From positions 20,829 to 84,828 of the forward strand of contig JASJAN010000012.1 in assembly GCA_030066985.1 (NCBI GenBank): DNA of 64,000 nt. The letters are read 5' to 3'. Positions 8,663 through 17,770 of this stretch are shown here, in pieces (within the stretch, counting starts at the first letter, position 1; each line of letters starts with the position of its first letter). Origin of the DNA: Desulfobacterales bacterium (lineage in GTDB: Bacteria > Desulfobacterota > Desulfobacteria > Desulfobacterales > JAHEIW01). Made by a program: the position numbers and the translations under genes. The notes under the pieces were generated by a model that saw only the letters and a program-made list of their open reading frames with translations, did not search any database and had not been told where the DNA came from.

Positions 8663-9261
8663 AGGAGGAGAACAGATGAAGAAATTATTAGGCTGCACTT
8701 AAGGGAGTTGCAAAAGCCTTGCCAAAAACAGCCAGAATATTTTAAATTTGGTGAATTTATTTTTATATATATAAATTTCAGAGACTTATGAATTATCAAC
8801 TTGTCGCATGCGGCAGCCTACGACACCTACATAACAACAAAAAAAGGCGGGCAAAGTTCATATATTTTAACCCCAAAAGCCCGTAATTTGAAAAACCTGT
8901 TGTTTTTAAACCATTTTTTTATTATTGGGAGAGGTTCAAAATTTTGAACCTGCGCTTTTGAAAATACGCCGAAAGGCTATAACCACTTATAATTATTTTT
9001 ATTAGTGTGGTTTACAGCTTTGAACGGGCCTTTATTTTGGCGAAAAAACAGCCTACCAAAGGCCTAACCACGCATGGCTAAATATAACCCCGTTCTTCTC
9101 AATGACATAAGGGGGCCGGGGGTTTCGTGAAAGGTTGCACAAGAAAAATTACCAGCCAGCCCTTTGCCTGCCGTCACCACGGCTGGTAAGACTAAAGCCA
9201 TTGATATACAGAGCAATTATCAGGCCAATGATTTTTTACAGCACGATCTAACAAGAAACGA
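8663..9261. other. A/T-rich intergenic region with hairpins and a tiny ORF; no recognisable gene
   Basis: A strong AAGGAGGAG site (8662-8670) precedes ATG 8676, but the frame closes after eight codons (MKKLLGCT, stop 8700-8702). Further on are a perfect 20-bp palindrome AGGTTCAAAATTTTGAACCT (8932-8951) and a 9-bp stem TTACCAGCC/GGCTGGTAA (9149-9157 and 9181-9189) with a 23-base loop just upstream of the MFS gene. I see no protein-coding gene of normal length. An uncharacterised small RNA or a decayed gene are possible. Confidence 0.45.
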
Positions 9262-10425
9262 ATGACACCTGAAACAGACATTAAACGCAACCCGATGTTC
9301 TGGTATCTGGCGGTTTTAACCATCTGCTCCACCATTGGATTGCAGACCTGGCAAACACTGTTCAACAATTTTGCTGTCGAAATTGCCGGGCTGGATGGAG
9401 ACCATATCGGCGTCATTCAGTCGGTGCGGGAAATTCCTGGATTTTTAGCCTTGTTGGCGGTCTATGTGATCATGATCATCCGGGAACATCGCCTTTCGGC
9501 CGTATCAATTCTAATTCTGGGCATTGGGCTGGCCATCACCGGTTTACTGCCCAGTTTTGCCGGTCTGATGTTGACCACCTTGCTGATGAGCTTCGGTTTC
9601 CATTATTTTGAAACCACCAATATGTCTCTGACGCTGCAATATTTTGATATCGAAACTTCACCCTGGGTATTTGGCAAACAGCGCAGCTATGCCGCCGCTT
9701 CCGCCATCGCGGTCGGATTGGCCATTTACTTTCTGGCCTTTTTCTTCAGTTTTCCCCAGATCTATTTGCTGATCGGTGCATTGATCATGGCCGCATCTGC
9801 CTGGGCCCTGACCCGCAAACCGGAACAGAAGGACCTGGTACCGCAGCGCAAGAAAATGGTGTTTCGCAAAAAGTACGGGCTGTTTTATTTTCTAACCTTC
9901 ATGGCCGGTGCGCGGCGCCAAATTTTTATTGCTTTTTCAGTTTTGCTGATGGTGCAAAAATTCAAGTATTCGGTTCAGGAGATAACCATCCTTTTTGTGA
10001 TCAACAACCTGATCAACTATTATCTGAGCCCGCTGATCGGAAAAAGCATTATCCGTTTTGGTGAACGCAAGGTGTTGACTGCCGAATATGCCAGCTTGGT
10101 GATCATTTTTGTGGCCTACGCCTTGACTGATGCGAAATGGATGGTGGCCGTACTCTATATTCTGGATCATATCTTCTTTAATTTTGCCATTGCCATTCGA
10201 ACCTACTTCCAGAAAGTAGCCGATCCGCGCGATATTGCGCCCAGCATGGCCGTCGGCTTTACCATCAATCACATCGCCGCCGTATTTCTGCCGGCCCTGG
10301 GAGGAATGCTATGGGTCATCGACTATCGCATTCCGTTTTTGGGCGGTGCTGCCATGGCACTCATTTCATTGCTGGCAGTGCAGGCGATCGACAAAAGCAT
10401 CAGGCAAAAAGAGACGGCGGCGTAA
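9262..10425 (+). CDS. Major facilitator superfamily transporter
   Basis: A 387-residue inner-membrane protein with about 12 hydrophobic segments arranged as two six-helix halves around a charged central loop (TRKPEQKDLVPQRKK near residue 190). The first helix pair (FWYLAVLTICSTIGLQTWQ) and the conserved RxIPGFLALL-like loop fit the MFS fold. The substrate cannot be told from sequence. The start ATG 9262 has only a weak upstream site. It is followed by a strong bidirectional hairpin that separates it from the convergent TRAP operon. Confidence 0.75.
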   Translation: MTPETDIKRNPMFWYLAVLTICSTIGLQTWQTLFNNFAVEIAGLDGDHIGVIQSVREIPGFLALLAVYVIMIIREHRLSAVSILILGIGLAITGLLPSFAGLMLTTLLMSFGFHYFETTNMSLTLQYFDIETSPWVFGKQRSYAAASAIAVGLAIYFLAFFFSFPQIYLLIGALIMAASAWALTRKPEQKDLVPQRKKMVFRKKYGLFYFLTFMAGARRQIFIAFSVLLMVQKFKYSVQEITILFVINNLINYYLSPLIGKSIIRFGERKVLTAEYASLVIIFVAYALTDAKWMVAVLYILDHIFFNFAIAIRTYFQKVADPRDIAPSMAVGFTINHIAAVFLPALGGMLWVIDYRIPFLGGAAMALISLLAVQAIDKSIRQKETAA

Positions 10426-10446
10426 ACATACCTACCCCAAAATACA

Positions 10447-10481
10447 AAACGCCAGCCGGGTAACAATTCCGGCTGGCGTTT
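10447..10481. terminator. Bidirectional terminator hairpin between convergent genes
   Basis: A perfect 13-bp stem, AAACGCCAGCCGG (10447-10459) with its complement at 10469-10481, and a nine-base loop. It lies between the stop of the MFS gene (10425) and the stop of dctP (10529), with T-rich sequence on the plus-strand exit side. The position and symmetry suggest that it serves both transcripts. Confidence 0.7.
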
Positions 10482-10528
10482 GGTTGTTTATGAGATGTAA
10501 AGCAGTTTAACCCTGGTTACATATTAGC

Positions 10529-11686
10529 CTATGCTTTGAGAGACATCGCCTGTTGTATAACGTTAAAATAGGCGCGCTCGGACACGCTGCCCCAGGTGCC
10601 GACAACTTTTTGAAAATTGGCAAAGGACTCGGCAACCTTTTTAGCCATGGGGCTCTTAGCAGCTTCTTCCTGCACGACCTCGGTGGCCAGGCTCCGTAAT
10701 GCGCTCAGGACCTCATCCGGAAACTGGATCACTTCGACTTTGTGCTTGTTGATCAGCGTCTGCAAGGCCGCACCGTTTTGGGCATCAAATTGGGTCAGTG
10801 TCCATTGTTCGTTTTCCATACAGGCGGCATCTAATATGTGCTGCAGGTCTTTGGGCAATCCTTCATAGGCGCTTTTGTTGAAAAAATATTCCAAATAAGT
10901 GCCGGGTTCGTGCCACCCGGGATAATAGTAATATTTGGCGGCCTGATAAAATCCCATCCGCAGGTCATGCAGGGGGCCTACCCACTCGGTGGCATCGATA
11001 ACGCCGCGCTCCAGGGAAGTAAAGATTTCGCCGCCGGGCAGCAGCACCACCGTTCCACCGGCCTTGGCCACGACCTTGCCGCCCAGGCCCGGGATACGCA
11101 TTTTCAAACCCTTGTAGTCATCGATGGTGTCGATCTTTTTGTTAAACCAGCCGCCCATTTGAACACCGGTCGATCCGCCCGGACGCGGGATCAGGTTAAA
11201 CGGTGCATAAGTTTCCTCCCAGAGCTTGAGCCCGTCTCCGCCGTGAAACCAGGCGCCCATACCCTGAGCATTCATGCCGAAAGGCACAGCCGCAAACCAT
11301 TGGGTTGCAGGTTCTTTCCCGGCCCAGTAATAAGAAGCACCGCTGCCGACCTCAACCGTGCCGTCGGAAACTGCCTGAAAGCTTTCCAATGGGGGAACCA
11401 GTTCGCCGCCGGCAAAAACCTCGATGGTCAGGCGCCCGTCGGACATTTCATTCACCCGTTGTGCCAGACGTTCACAGCCTTCCTGCAATACCGGCAGCTT
11501 GGGCGGCCAGGTAGTGACCATTTTCCACTTATAGGTTTTTTTGGCAACCACCGCCGGCGCCTTTTCGACTGCCGGTTCAGGTTTTTTTTCTTCCTCCTTG
11601 GCGCAGCCCACCAGGCCGGCAACACCCGCTGTAGCTGCAGCAGCGGCTCCAATACCTGCCTTTTTCAGAAAATCACGTCTCTTCAT
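10529..11686 (-). CDS. dctP: TRAP transporter substrate-binding protein, Tat-exported lipoprotein
   Basis: A 385-residue extracytoplasmic solute receptor of the TRAP (DctP) family, probably binding a monocarboxylate 2-oxoacid: the phrases GEIFTSLERGVIDATEWVGP and YYYYPGWHEPGT are typical of TakP-like receptors. The N-terminus carries a twin-arginine motif (MKRRDFLKKAG) and ends in a lipobox (GLVGC), so it is probably Tat-exported and lipid-anchored. A charged and Pro-rich linker follows. The AGGAGG site is ideal. It lies downstream of dctQ and dctM in the same direction. The ligand is inferred from family resemblance only. Confidence 0.9.
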   Translation of the reverse strand: MKRRDFLKKAGIGAAAAATAGVAGLVGCAKEEEKKPEPAVEKAPAVVAKKTYKWKMVTTWPPKLPVLQEGCERLAQRVNEMSDGRLTIEVFAGGELVPPLESFQAVSDGTVEVGSGASYYWAGKEPATQWFAAVPFGMNAQGMGAWFHGGDGLKLWEETYAPFNLIPRPGGSTGVQMGGWFNKKIDTIDDYKGLKMRIPGLGGKVVAKAGGTVVLLPGGEIFTSLERGVIDATEWVGPLHDLRMGFYQAAKYYYYPGWHEPGTYLEYFFNKSAYEGLPKDLQHILDAACMENEQWTLTQFDAQNGAALQTLINKHKVEVIQFPDEVLSALRSLATEVVQEEAAKSPMAKKVAESFANFQKVVGTWGSVSERAYFNVIQQAMSLKA

Positions 11687-11867
11687 AACGATCCTCCTTT
11701 ATACGTCAACTTTTGATTCTAAAACGGTTTCGACAGAAACCCACGTTAAAAAATATCTTGATTATTATATAATAATCGGCCGTTGTTTCCAGCGGCCAAT
11801 GAATATCGGCTCACCTTAGTTGACTCCGCATTTGAAGTCAAGGCATGGGGGTACTTTTATCGGTTGT

Positions 11868-13193
11868 TTAAGGTCCAAAAACCAGCCGGGGCAACCAGGT
11901 GGCCAGTTTGGGAAAAAATACGACGATCATCAGCCCGATAAGCTGAAAAAGGACAAACGGAATAATACCGCGGTAGATATGGCCGGTGCTCACTTCGGGC
12001 GGTGTCACCGCTTTAAGATAAAACAATGAAAAACCGAAAGGCGGTGTTAAAAACGATGTCTGCAGGTTGACCGCCAGCAGGATGCAAAACCAGACCGGGT
12101 CATAGCCGAAATCGATCATAATCGGTGCCAGAACCGGCACGTGGATAAAGGTAATTTCGATGAAGTCCAGAAAAAATCCGATAAAGAAAATCAGGAGCAT
12201 TACGATAACCAGGACCGCTGTCTGGCTGTGTTGCTCGGCGATGCCTCCCAAAAACTCACGCACGATGGTATCGCCGCCCAGACCCCGGAAAACCAGACCG
12301 AATGCCGCCGCCCCGCACAGAATAATGAACACCATACAGGTTAACCGCACAGTGGTGTGCATGACCTCGCGCAGAATTTTTAGCCTAAATTTACGGTTGA
12401 CGATCGTTAGAAAAGTGGCACCCACCGCGCCAACGGCTGCCGCTTCAGTCGGTGATGCGATGCCGGCAAAGATGGAGCCCAACACAGCCACCATTAAAAC
12501 TAAAGGGGGAACGAGCGCACGACCGACGCGGGCGGCCAGCTGGCGGGGGCCGATTTCCGCCAGCTCTTCTTTTGAGATGGCCGGTGCCACACCGGGCCGC
12601 AAATAGGAAATAATAAGGATATAGACGATAAAAAGACCCACCAGCAACAGGCCCGGCAGGACCGCCCCGATAAACAGATCACCGACGGAGACCCCAACAA
12701 TATCGCCGATGAGCACCAATACGATACTGGGCGGTATGATCTGCCCCAGGGTGCCAGAGGCCGATACCGTACCGGTGGCCAATTCTTTCTGATAGCCTCG
12801 CCTTATCATGGTCGGCACCGCCAGCAGTCCCATGGTGACCACCGTCGCACCGACAATTCCGGTGGAAGCGCCCAAAAGAGCGCCGACCACAACCACTGAT
12901 ATGGCCAATCCACCCCGCAGGCGTCCGAAAAGCAATCCCATGGTATCCAGCAATTCTTCGGCCAGACCCGATCGTTCCAGCATAACGCCCATAAAAACAA
13001 ACAATGGTACCGCCGCTAATGTCACGTTGGTCATGCGACCCCAGATCCGCAAGGGCAGTAAATTAAAAAAATCCCACCCAAAACCGATCAACCCAAACGT
13101 CAGCGCGGTACCCAACAGGGTGAAGGTGACCGGAAACCCACCCATCAATAAGATGGTCAGCGCTAAAAACATCCAGGCGGCGAGATATTCCAT
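11868..13193 (-). CDS. dctM: TRAP transporter large permease subunit
   Basis: A 441-residue, roughly 12-helix membrane protein of the DctM family, the sodium-driven channel of the TRAP transporter. Hallmarks are FVFMGVMLERSG, GASTGIVGATVVTMG, ASGTLGQIIPPSIVLVLIGD and, near the end, LTPPFGFSLFYLK. The start overlaps the stop of dctQ by one base (TGATG), so translation is probably coupled. dctP follows after a 181-base gap with no obvious terminator. Confidence 0.92.
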   Translation of the reverse strand: MEYLAAWMFLALTILLMGGFPVTFTLLGTALTFGLIGFGWDFFNLLPLRIWGRMTNVTLAAVPLFVFMGVMLERSGLAEELLDTMGLLFGRLRGGLAISVVVVGALLGASTGIVGATVVTMGLLAVPTMIRRGYQKELATGTVSASGTLGQIIPPSIVLVLIGDIVGVSVGDLFIGAVLPGLLLVGLFIVYILIISYLRPGVAPAISKEELAEIGPRQLAARVGRALVPPLVLMVAVLGSIFAGIASPTEAAAVGAVGATFLTIVNRKFRLKILREVMHTTVRLTCMVFIILCGAAAFGLVFRGLGGDTIVREFLGGIAEQHSQTAVLVIVMLLIFFIGFFLDFIEITFIHVPVLAPIMIDFGYDPVWFCILLAVNLQTSFLTPPFGFSLFYLKAVTPPEVSTGHIYRGIIPFVLFQLIGLMIVVFFPKLATWLPRLVFGP

Positions 13194-13723
13194 CAGGGTT
13201 TCGCCTCCTCTGCCGTCTCAATTCCTAAAATCTGCATCAGGCTGTGGATACCCAAAGAAATGCCCTGCAGCAGCAAAAGCGTAAACCCGATGGGCAAACA
13301 ACTTTTGAGTATAAACCGAAAGGGGATGCCGCCGGGATCCGGAGAGCCCTCCAAAATGGCAAATGAATTGGCCGTAAATGTCCATGAAGTTGAAATCACC
13401 ATGATGCAGCCGGGTATCAGAAATAAAATCACGCCAAAAAGATTGATCCACGCCCGGGTTTTAAACCCGACCCGTTGATAGATGATATCCACCCGCACGT
13501 GGCCGTCATGCAACAGGGTATAACCGGCACCGATCAGGAAAATAAAGCCAAACAGATGCCATTCCAACTCCTGGGTAAATACGAAACTGGTGCTGAACAT
13601 ATAGCGCATGACCACATCGACAAATACCACCAGTACAAGGCCCAGTGTCACCCAGGCAACGCCCCGCCCAACCCACTGATTGAGCGTATCAATTTTGGCG
13701 CTTATTTTTTGGAGTGTTTGCAT
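13193..13723 (-). CDS. dctQ: TRAP transporter small permease subunit
   Basis: A 176-residue protein with four hydrophobic helices, matching DctQ. The signature ELEWHLFGFIFLIGAGYTLLHDGHVRVDI is split by the usual conserved VRVD motif after helix 2. It forms the membrane complex with the large permease encoded immediately downstream. GAGGTGG lies about 8 bases before ATG 13723. It is the first gene of the dctQ-dctM-dctP operon; the 208 bases upstream hold no clear promoter that I can defend. Confidence 0.88.
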   Translation of the reverse strand: MQTLQKISAKIDTLNQWVGRGVAWVTLGLVLVVFVDVVMRYMFSTSFVFTQELEWHLFGFIFLIGAGYTLLHDGHVRVDIIYQRVGFKTRAWINLFGVILFLIPGCIMVISTSWTFTANSFAILEGSPDPGGIPFRFILKSCLPIGFTLLLLQGISLGIHSLMQILGIETAEEAKP

Positions 13724-13931
13724 CAGGCGTCCACCTCGATCCCCAAAGGATCTGGCATATAATGGTGTTTAAATATGCGACTATAAAGAAATGGAATTTG
13801 GGAGTCAAGATTTAATCTGCTGCTTTAATTTAAGATGCTTTGGACAATCGGATGGAATGGATTTTGGGGAAATGAAAGCCTGCGTCGTTTGGCGCCGGAA
13901 ATTAAGAGGCTATGATGTGGCCAACACCAAT

Positions 13932-14945
13932 TTAATTCCAAATGCCATCAATCTTCTCACCACAGTAGGTACAGCTGCCGTCTGTGATGTGCAGGGCGCC
14001 CACCTGAAATCCCCAGCGTTCGATGACCTTTTGACCGCAGCCGGGACAGAAGGTATTTTCGCCGTCATCACCGGGCACATTGCCGGTATAGACGTATTTA
14101 AGTCCAGCCTGCAATCCGATTTCACGCGCCCGCGCAAGTGTTTGCACTGGAGTGGCCGGACGGTCGGTCAGTTTGTATGTCGGGTGAAAACGGCTGATAT
14201 GCCAGGGGGTGTCAGTTCCCAGGTCATGGGCGATAAATTCAGCCAACTGTTGCAGCTCAGCCGGATCGTCATTAAGACCCGTTACGATCAATGTCGTCAC
14301 TTCAATAAAAACGCCCGCAGCTTTCAGCCGTCTCAAGGTATCCTGGACATGGCCGAGGCGCGCACCGCATAAATCTTTGTAATAGTCGTCACTAAAAGCC
14401 TTCAAATCCACATTGGCGGCATCCAGATACGGCTTGATCATGTCAATTGCTTCAGAGGTCATGTAACCGTTGGTGACAAAAACATTGCGGATGCCGCGGG
14501 CATGGGCCATTTTGGCAGTATCATAGGCAAATTCAAAAAACACCGTTGGCTCGGTGTACGTATAAGCGATACTGCGGCAGCCGGATGCAGCCGCATCTTC
14601 GACAACTTGCCAGGCGGTGACCGCATTTCCCATGATTTTGCCTTTGAAATCGATCGGCATCTGGGCAATATCCGCATTCTGGCAAAATCGGCAGCGCAGA
14701 TTGCACCCGACGGTGGCTATTGAATATGACAGGGTCCTGGGCAGAAAATGAAACAGCGGTTTTTTTTCAATGGGATCCACATGTCGCGCAATGAGTTTGC
14801 CATAGACCAATGTCTGGAGCTTCCCGGCTTGATTTTCACGCACAGCACACAGGCCGCGGCGGCCGTCTTTAATCAGGCAGCGATGGTTGCACAAATTGCA
14901 TTTGACCTTGCGGTCTTCTATGGCCTCATACAGATACGCTTCCAT
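13932..14945 (-). CDS. amrS: AmmeMemoRadiSam-system radical SAM enzyme (PFL-activase-like)
   Basis: A 337-residue radical SAM protein of the AmrS group. The cluster motif is CNLRCRFC (Cys81, 85, 88). An N-terminal cysteine set (Cys16, 19, 23, 33: CNLCNHRC..GLCAVR) and a C-terminal zinc-ribbon-like part (CPGCGQK, CTYCGEK) are typical of the family. The substrate is unknown; partner AmmeMemoRadiSam proteins are not in this window. I use ATG 14945; a GTG at 14954 is in frame, and neither has a clear ribosome site. Confidence 0.85.
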   Translation of the reverse strand: MEAYLYEAIEDRKVKCNLCNHRCLIKDGRRGLCAVRENQAGKLQTLVYGKLIARHVDPIEKKPLFHFLPRTLSYSIATVGCNLRCRFCQNADIAQMPIDFKGKIMGNAVTAWQVVEDAAASGCRSIAYTYTEPTVFFEFAYDTAKMAHARGIRNVFVTNGYMTSEAIDMIKPYLDAANVDLKAFSDDYYKDLCGARLGHVQDTLRRLKAAGVFIEVTTLIVTGLNDDPAELQQLAEFIAHDLGTDTPWHISRFHPTYKLTDRPATPVQTLARAREIGLQAGLKYVYTGNVPGDDGENTFCPGCGQKVIERWGFQVGALHITDGSCTYCGEKIDGIWN

Positions 14946-15065
14946 TACAATCACATTGAGGAATGGCAGAACTCGAGAATTAGAAGTAGACCCCTAATTT
15001 AAACTGCTGTGCGAACCTAATTGCATGATGCAATAACCGGCCGCACATCATGTTATCGCTCTGCC

Positions 15066-15791
15066 CTAATTTCCGGCGTGGTATCGCATTGTCAACGGAC
15101 GCAACCTAAATTTTGGAACCAGGGATACGACCATGCCGGCAAAAGCACCAAACGGGCAACGCTGAATAATCTTGGATTGCTCCAGACTGGCGGCGATTTT
15201 TCCCGATTGAGACGGCAGCTGGCATACCGTCCGCCAGGATACGGGGGTGTGGCCGACGATTTGGCGGATTCGCTGTTTCAGTTCCCAGACACTGAAAAAT
15301 TGCGCATGATTATAAATAGTCGCCGTAAACATGCCTTTTACGCGTCGCTGGATGCCTTTGATGGCATAACGATTCAAAACACCAATAAAGATACGATCTT
15401 TAGCGACCCGACACGCCTCTTCCAACGCTTTTTGGGGGTTATCGACAAATTCCAGGGTCGTAAACAGGCAGGCATAATTAAAAGAATTATCATCAAACGG
15501 CAAATCCTCAGCATAACCCTGATACAGATCAGCACGGTTGTCGACATTTCGCGAAGCAATATCCAGCATGTAAGTCGAGGCATCCAGGCCAGTCACCTGC
15601 AAGTCCATATCCAGCAGCGCCTGCAGGCAGGCACCGGTCCCGCACCCGATATCCAATACCGATTCGCCCCTCATGGGTTTGAGCAGGGTTTGCATCAGCT
15701 GGGTTTCCAGTTCAAATGTGGCTTTGTTCTCGGGTTTTTTTAACCACTGCTCATAAGCGATCGCATCTTTAAAATCGAATACATGCCCCAT
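15066..15791 (-). CDS. Class I SAM-dependent methyltransferase
   Basis: A 241-residue Rossmann-fold methyltransferase. Motif I is VLDIGCGTGACL (Asp47 to Gly53), motif II VTGLDAS, and NYACLFTTLEFVDNPQKAL matches motifs IV-V of the UbiE/BioC-type group. The acceptor is unknown. I start at ATG 15791 (MGHVFDFKDA), because most relatives begin near this phrase; the frame is open to another ATG at 15851, and neither has a strong ribosome site. The gene lies between the helicase and amrS on the same strand. Confidence 0.75.
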   Translation of the reverse strand: MGHVFDFKDAIAYEQWLKKPENKATFELETQLMQTLLKPMRGESVLDIGCGTGACLQALLDMDLQVTGLDASTYMLDIASRNVDNRADLYQGYAEDLPFDDNSFNYACLFTTLEFVDNPQKALEEACRVAKDRIFIGVLNRYAIKGIQRRVKGMFTATIYNHAQFFSVWELKQRIRQIVGHTPVSWRTVCQLPSQSGKIAASLEQSKIIQRCPFGAFAGMVVSLVPKFRLRPLTMRYHAGN

Positions 15792-15910
15792 AGCAGGTAA
15801 TTTAAGTAAAAAGTTGGGCTTTAGCAAGGAAGAAAACCGTACATTCAGCATCAGGTTCTGTCAGGCGAGATGTAGGTACGCAATACAACTATAGCAGATA
15901 TAGCAGAAGC

Positions 15911-17461
15911 TTAATGCTTCTTGGCCGCTTTGGCGGGTTTGGTGGGTTTGGTGTGTTTGGTGTGTTTGGCCGATTTTGCCGGTTCAGATTTTTTGGTCGC
16001 CCGGCGGGTGCTCTTTTTTTTGCGCCGGGCTCGTTTTTTGGGGGGCGGTGAATCTGAATCTCCTGATTTCTTGGCAGCCGCGCCTTTAGCAGATTCAGGG
16101 CCAAACCCGAACAATGCACCCGGGTACGAACGGGTCTTGGTTTTTTTGGGTGCCGTTGGTGTCTGAGAGCGCCTCTTGGCTCGCTGCTGGCTGCGCTTGC
16201 GGCCAGACTTTCTGATGCGTGACCTGCGCTCGCGGGCGATGGGCTTTGATTTATCGGAAATAAACCAGTCATTGTCCGGCCAAACCACTGGTATTTTGTA
16301 TCCGAGCATTTCCTCTAAAGGCTCCAGATGGTAGACATAGTCTTCACAGGCTAAAGCAAAGGCTTTGCCGGTCTTGCCGGCCCGCGCGGTGCGGCCGATA
16401 CGATGCACATAGTTTTCCGAATCCTGCGGCAGGTCATAGTTGATCACATGACTGATATCTTCAACGTGGATGCCGCGGGAGGCGACATCGGTAGCCACCA
16501 GTATTTTTATTTTGCCATTTTTAAATTGCTCCATCAGCCGGAATCGCTTGGGTTGGGGCAAATCGCCGGTGATCCTTTCCGCCGGCCAGCCATTGCCTTT
16601 CAGTTTGCGCGTCAGCCAATCAACGCCGACTTTGGTATTCACAAATATGAGCATCCGGCGCCAGTCTTCTCTTTTGAGCAAACCCAGCAGGAGCTCCAGT
16701 TTCTTATCCGTTCCGACGTGATACAGCTGTTGGTCAATTCCCTCGACGGTGATGGTCTGGGGCGTGACGGATATGAATTCGGGTAAATTCATGTATTCAT
16801 AAGTCAGCTCCATGACCCGGTAAGAAAGGGTTGCTGAAAAAAGCATGGATTGTCGTTTTTCATAAAGGGGCAGCTTGCGCAGCAGATAGCGCATATCCTT
16901 GGTGAATCCTAAATCAAACAAACGGTCCGCTTCGTCAATAACCAGAATTTTGATGGCTTCCGTTTTGAAAATGCCCTTTTTGTAGTAATCAATGATGCGC
17001 CCGGGTGTGCAGATAACAATATCAACTCCCTGTCGCAGAATCTTGGCCTGGCGTTTGTAATCGACACCACCGACAACTTCGGCAATCTTTAGATCAGAGT
17101 GCCGGCAGAGGGTACGCGCTTCTTCGTAGATTTGATGGGAAAGCTCCCGAGTGGGCGCGATGATCAGAGCCGAGGGCAAAAGCGGATTACGATCAGACAA
17201 CATCAGCAGACGCGTAATCACCGTCACCAAAAAAGCAGCTGTTTTACCGGTTCCCGTCTGCGCCTGACCGGCAACATCCCGGCCGCTCAGCGATATGGGA
17301 AGCGTCTGCTCCTGGATCGGTGTGCAATGCACAAATCCGGCGTCGTTCAAAGCCGACAACATTGGCTCCGGTAGCTCAAAGGCGTCAAAGCGCTTTTCGG
17401 TTAAAAAATCCGGTTCCTCAGCCCGCGGTACCGGCGCTGGAGATTCATCCGTTTCAGACAT
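15911..17461 (-). CDS. DEAD-box RNA helicase (RhlB/RhlE-like) with long basic tail
   Basis: A 516-residue ATP-dependent RNA helicase. A Q-motif (FVHCTPIQEQ) precedes motif I AQTGTGKT (67-74); motif II is DEAD (176-179), motif III SAT (209-211), and motif VI HRIGRTARAG lies in the second RecA domain. Beyond about residue 405 is a Lys/Arg-rich tail, ending in Lys-Thr-Pro repeats (HTKHTKPTKPAKAAKK), which probably adds RNA affinity. It is likely to act in RNA turnover or ribosome assembly, as related cold-inducible helicases do. The DNA encoding the tail is low-complexity (TTTGGTGTG-like runs), so its length may vary between strains. Confidence 0.9.
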   Translation of the reverse strand: MSETDESPAPVPRAEEPDFLTEKRFDAFELPEPMLSALNDAGFVHCTPIQEQTLPISLSGRDVAGQAQTGTGKTAAFLVTVITRLLMLSDRNPLLPSALIIAPTRELSHQIYEEARTLCRHSDLKIAEVVGGVDYKRQAKILRQGVDIVICTPGRIIDYYKKGIFKTEAIKILVIDEADRLFDLGFTKDMRYLLRKLPLYEKRQSMLFSATLSYRVMELTYEYMNLPEFISVTPQTITVEGIDQQLYHVGTDKKLELLLGLLKREDWRRMLIFVNTKVGVDWLTRKLKGNGWPAERITGDLPQPKRFRLMEQFKNGKIKILVATDVASRGIHVEDISHVINYDLPQDSENYVHRIGRTARAGKTGKAFALACEDYVYHLEPLEEMLGYKIPVVWPDNDWFISDKSKPIARERRSRIRKSGRKRSQQRAKRRSQTPTAPKKTKTRSYPGALFGFGPESAKGAAAKKSGDSDSPPPKKRARRKKKSTRRATKKSEPAKSAKHTKHTKPTKPAKAAKKH

Positions 17462-17550
17462 AAGATTTCATTATTCTTGGAATTGTTGGGAAGGTGTCAT
17501 TTTGAATCCATTTTCCTCGCGATTATACCCATTTATTGTCATGTTTTGCA

Positions 17551-17656
17551 AGGACAGAGGTCAGATGTCAGAGGTCAGAAGACAGAAAAATATGGATAGT
17601 GAAGCGCAAAAGCAGTTATACGACGCCTGGCCTCTGTCTTCTGACTTCTGCCCTCG
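17551..17656. repeat. Facing inverted arms of a degenerate GACAGAGGTCAG word
   Basis: Left arm 17551-17586 repeats AGGACAGAGGTCAGATGTCA-like words; right arm 17629-17653 carries the reverse complement (CCTCTGTCTTCTGACTTCTG). It lies in the 309-base gap between the helicase and moeA starts. The same word family recurs at 54221-54346. Apart from this the gap shows nothing gene-like. Confidence 0.6.
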
Positions 17657-17770
17657 ACTCGGCTGAGCTCGTCGCAGGCTGTCCTCTGAAACCTGCATTG
17701 AATTGCGTAACACGGTATGCTAACAATAGGTTTTCATTTTTAAATACATTGCAATGGACATCGCCAAACA

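Noticed and set aside
10838..11716. Long plus-strand frame (292 codons) opposite dctP
   Set aside because: Antisense shadow of a clear TRAP receptor gene; the translation has no domain and the opposite strand has an excellent start and motifs.
13791..14372. Plus-strand frame of 193 codons opposite amrS
   Set aside because: Shadow; the opposite strand carries the radical SAM cysteine motif and zinc-ribbon ends.
15889..16272. Minus-strand frame rich in Pro-Asn repeats
   Set aside because: Out-of-frame reading of the low-complexity helicase tail.
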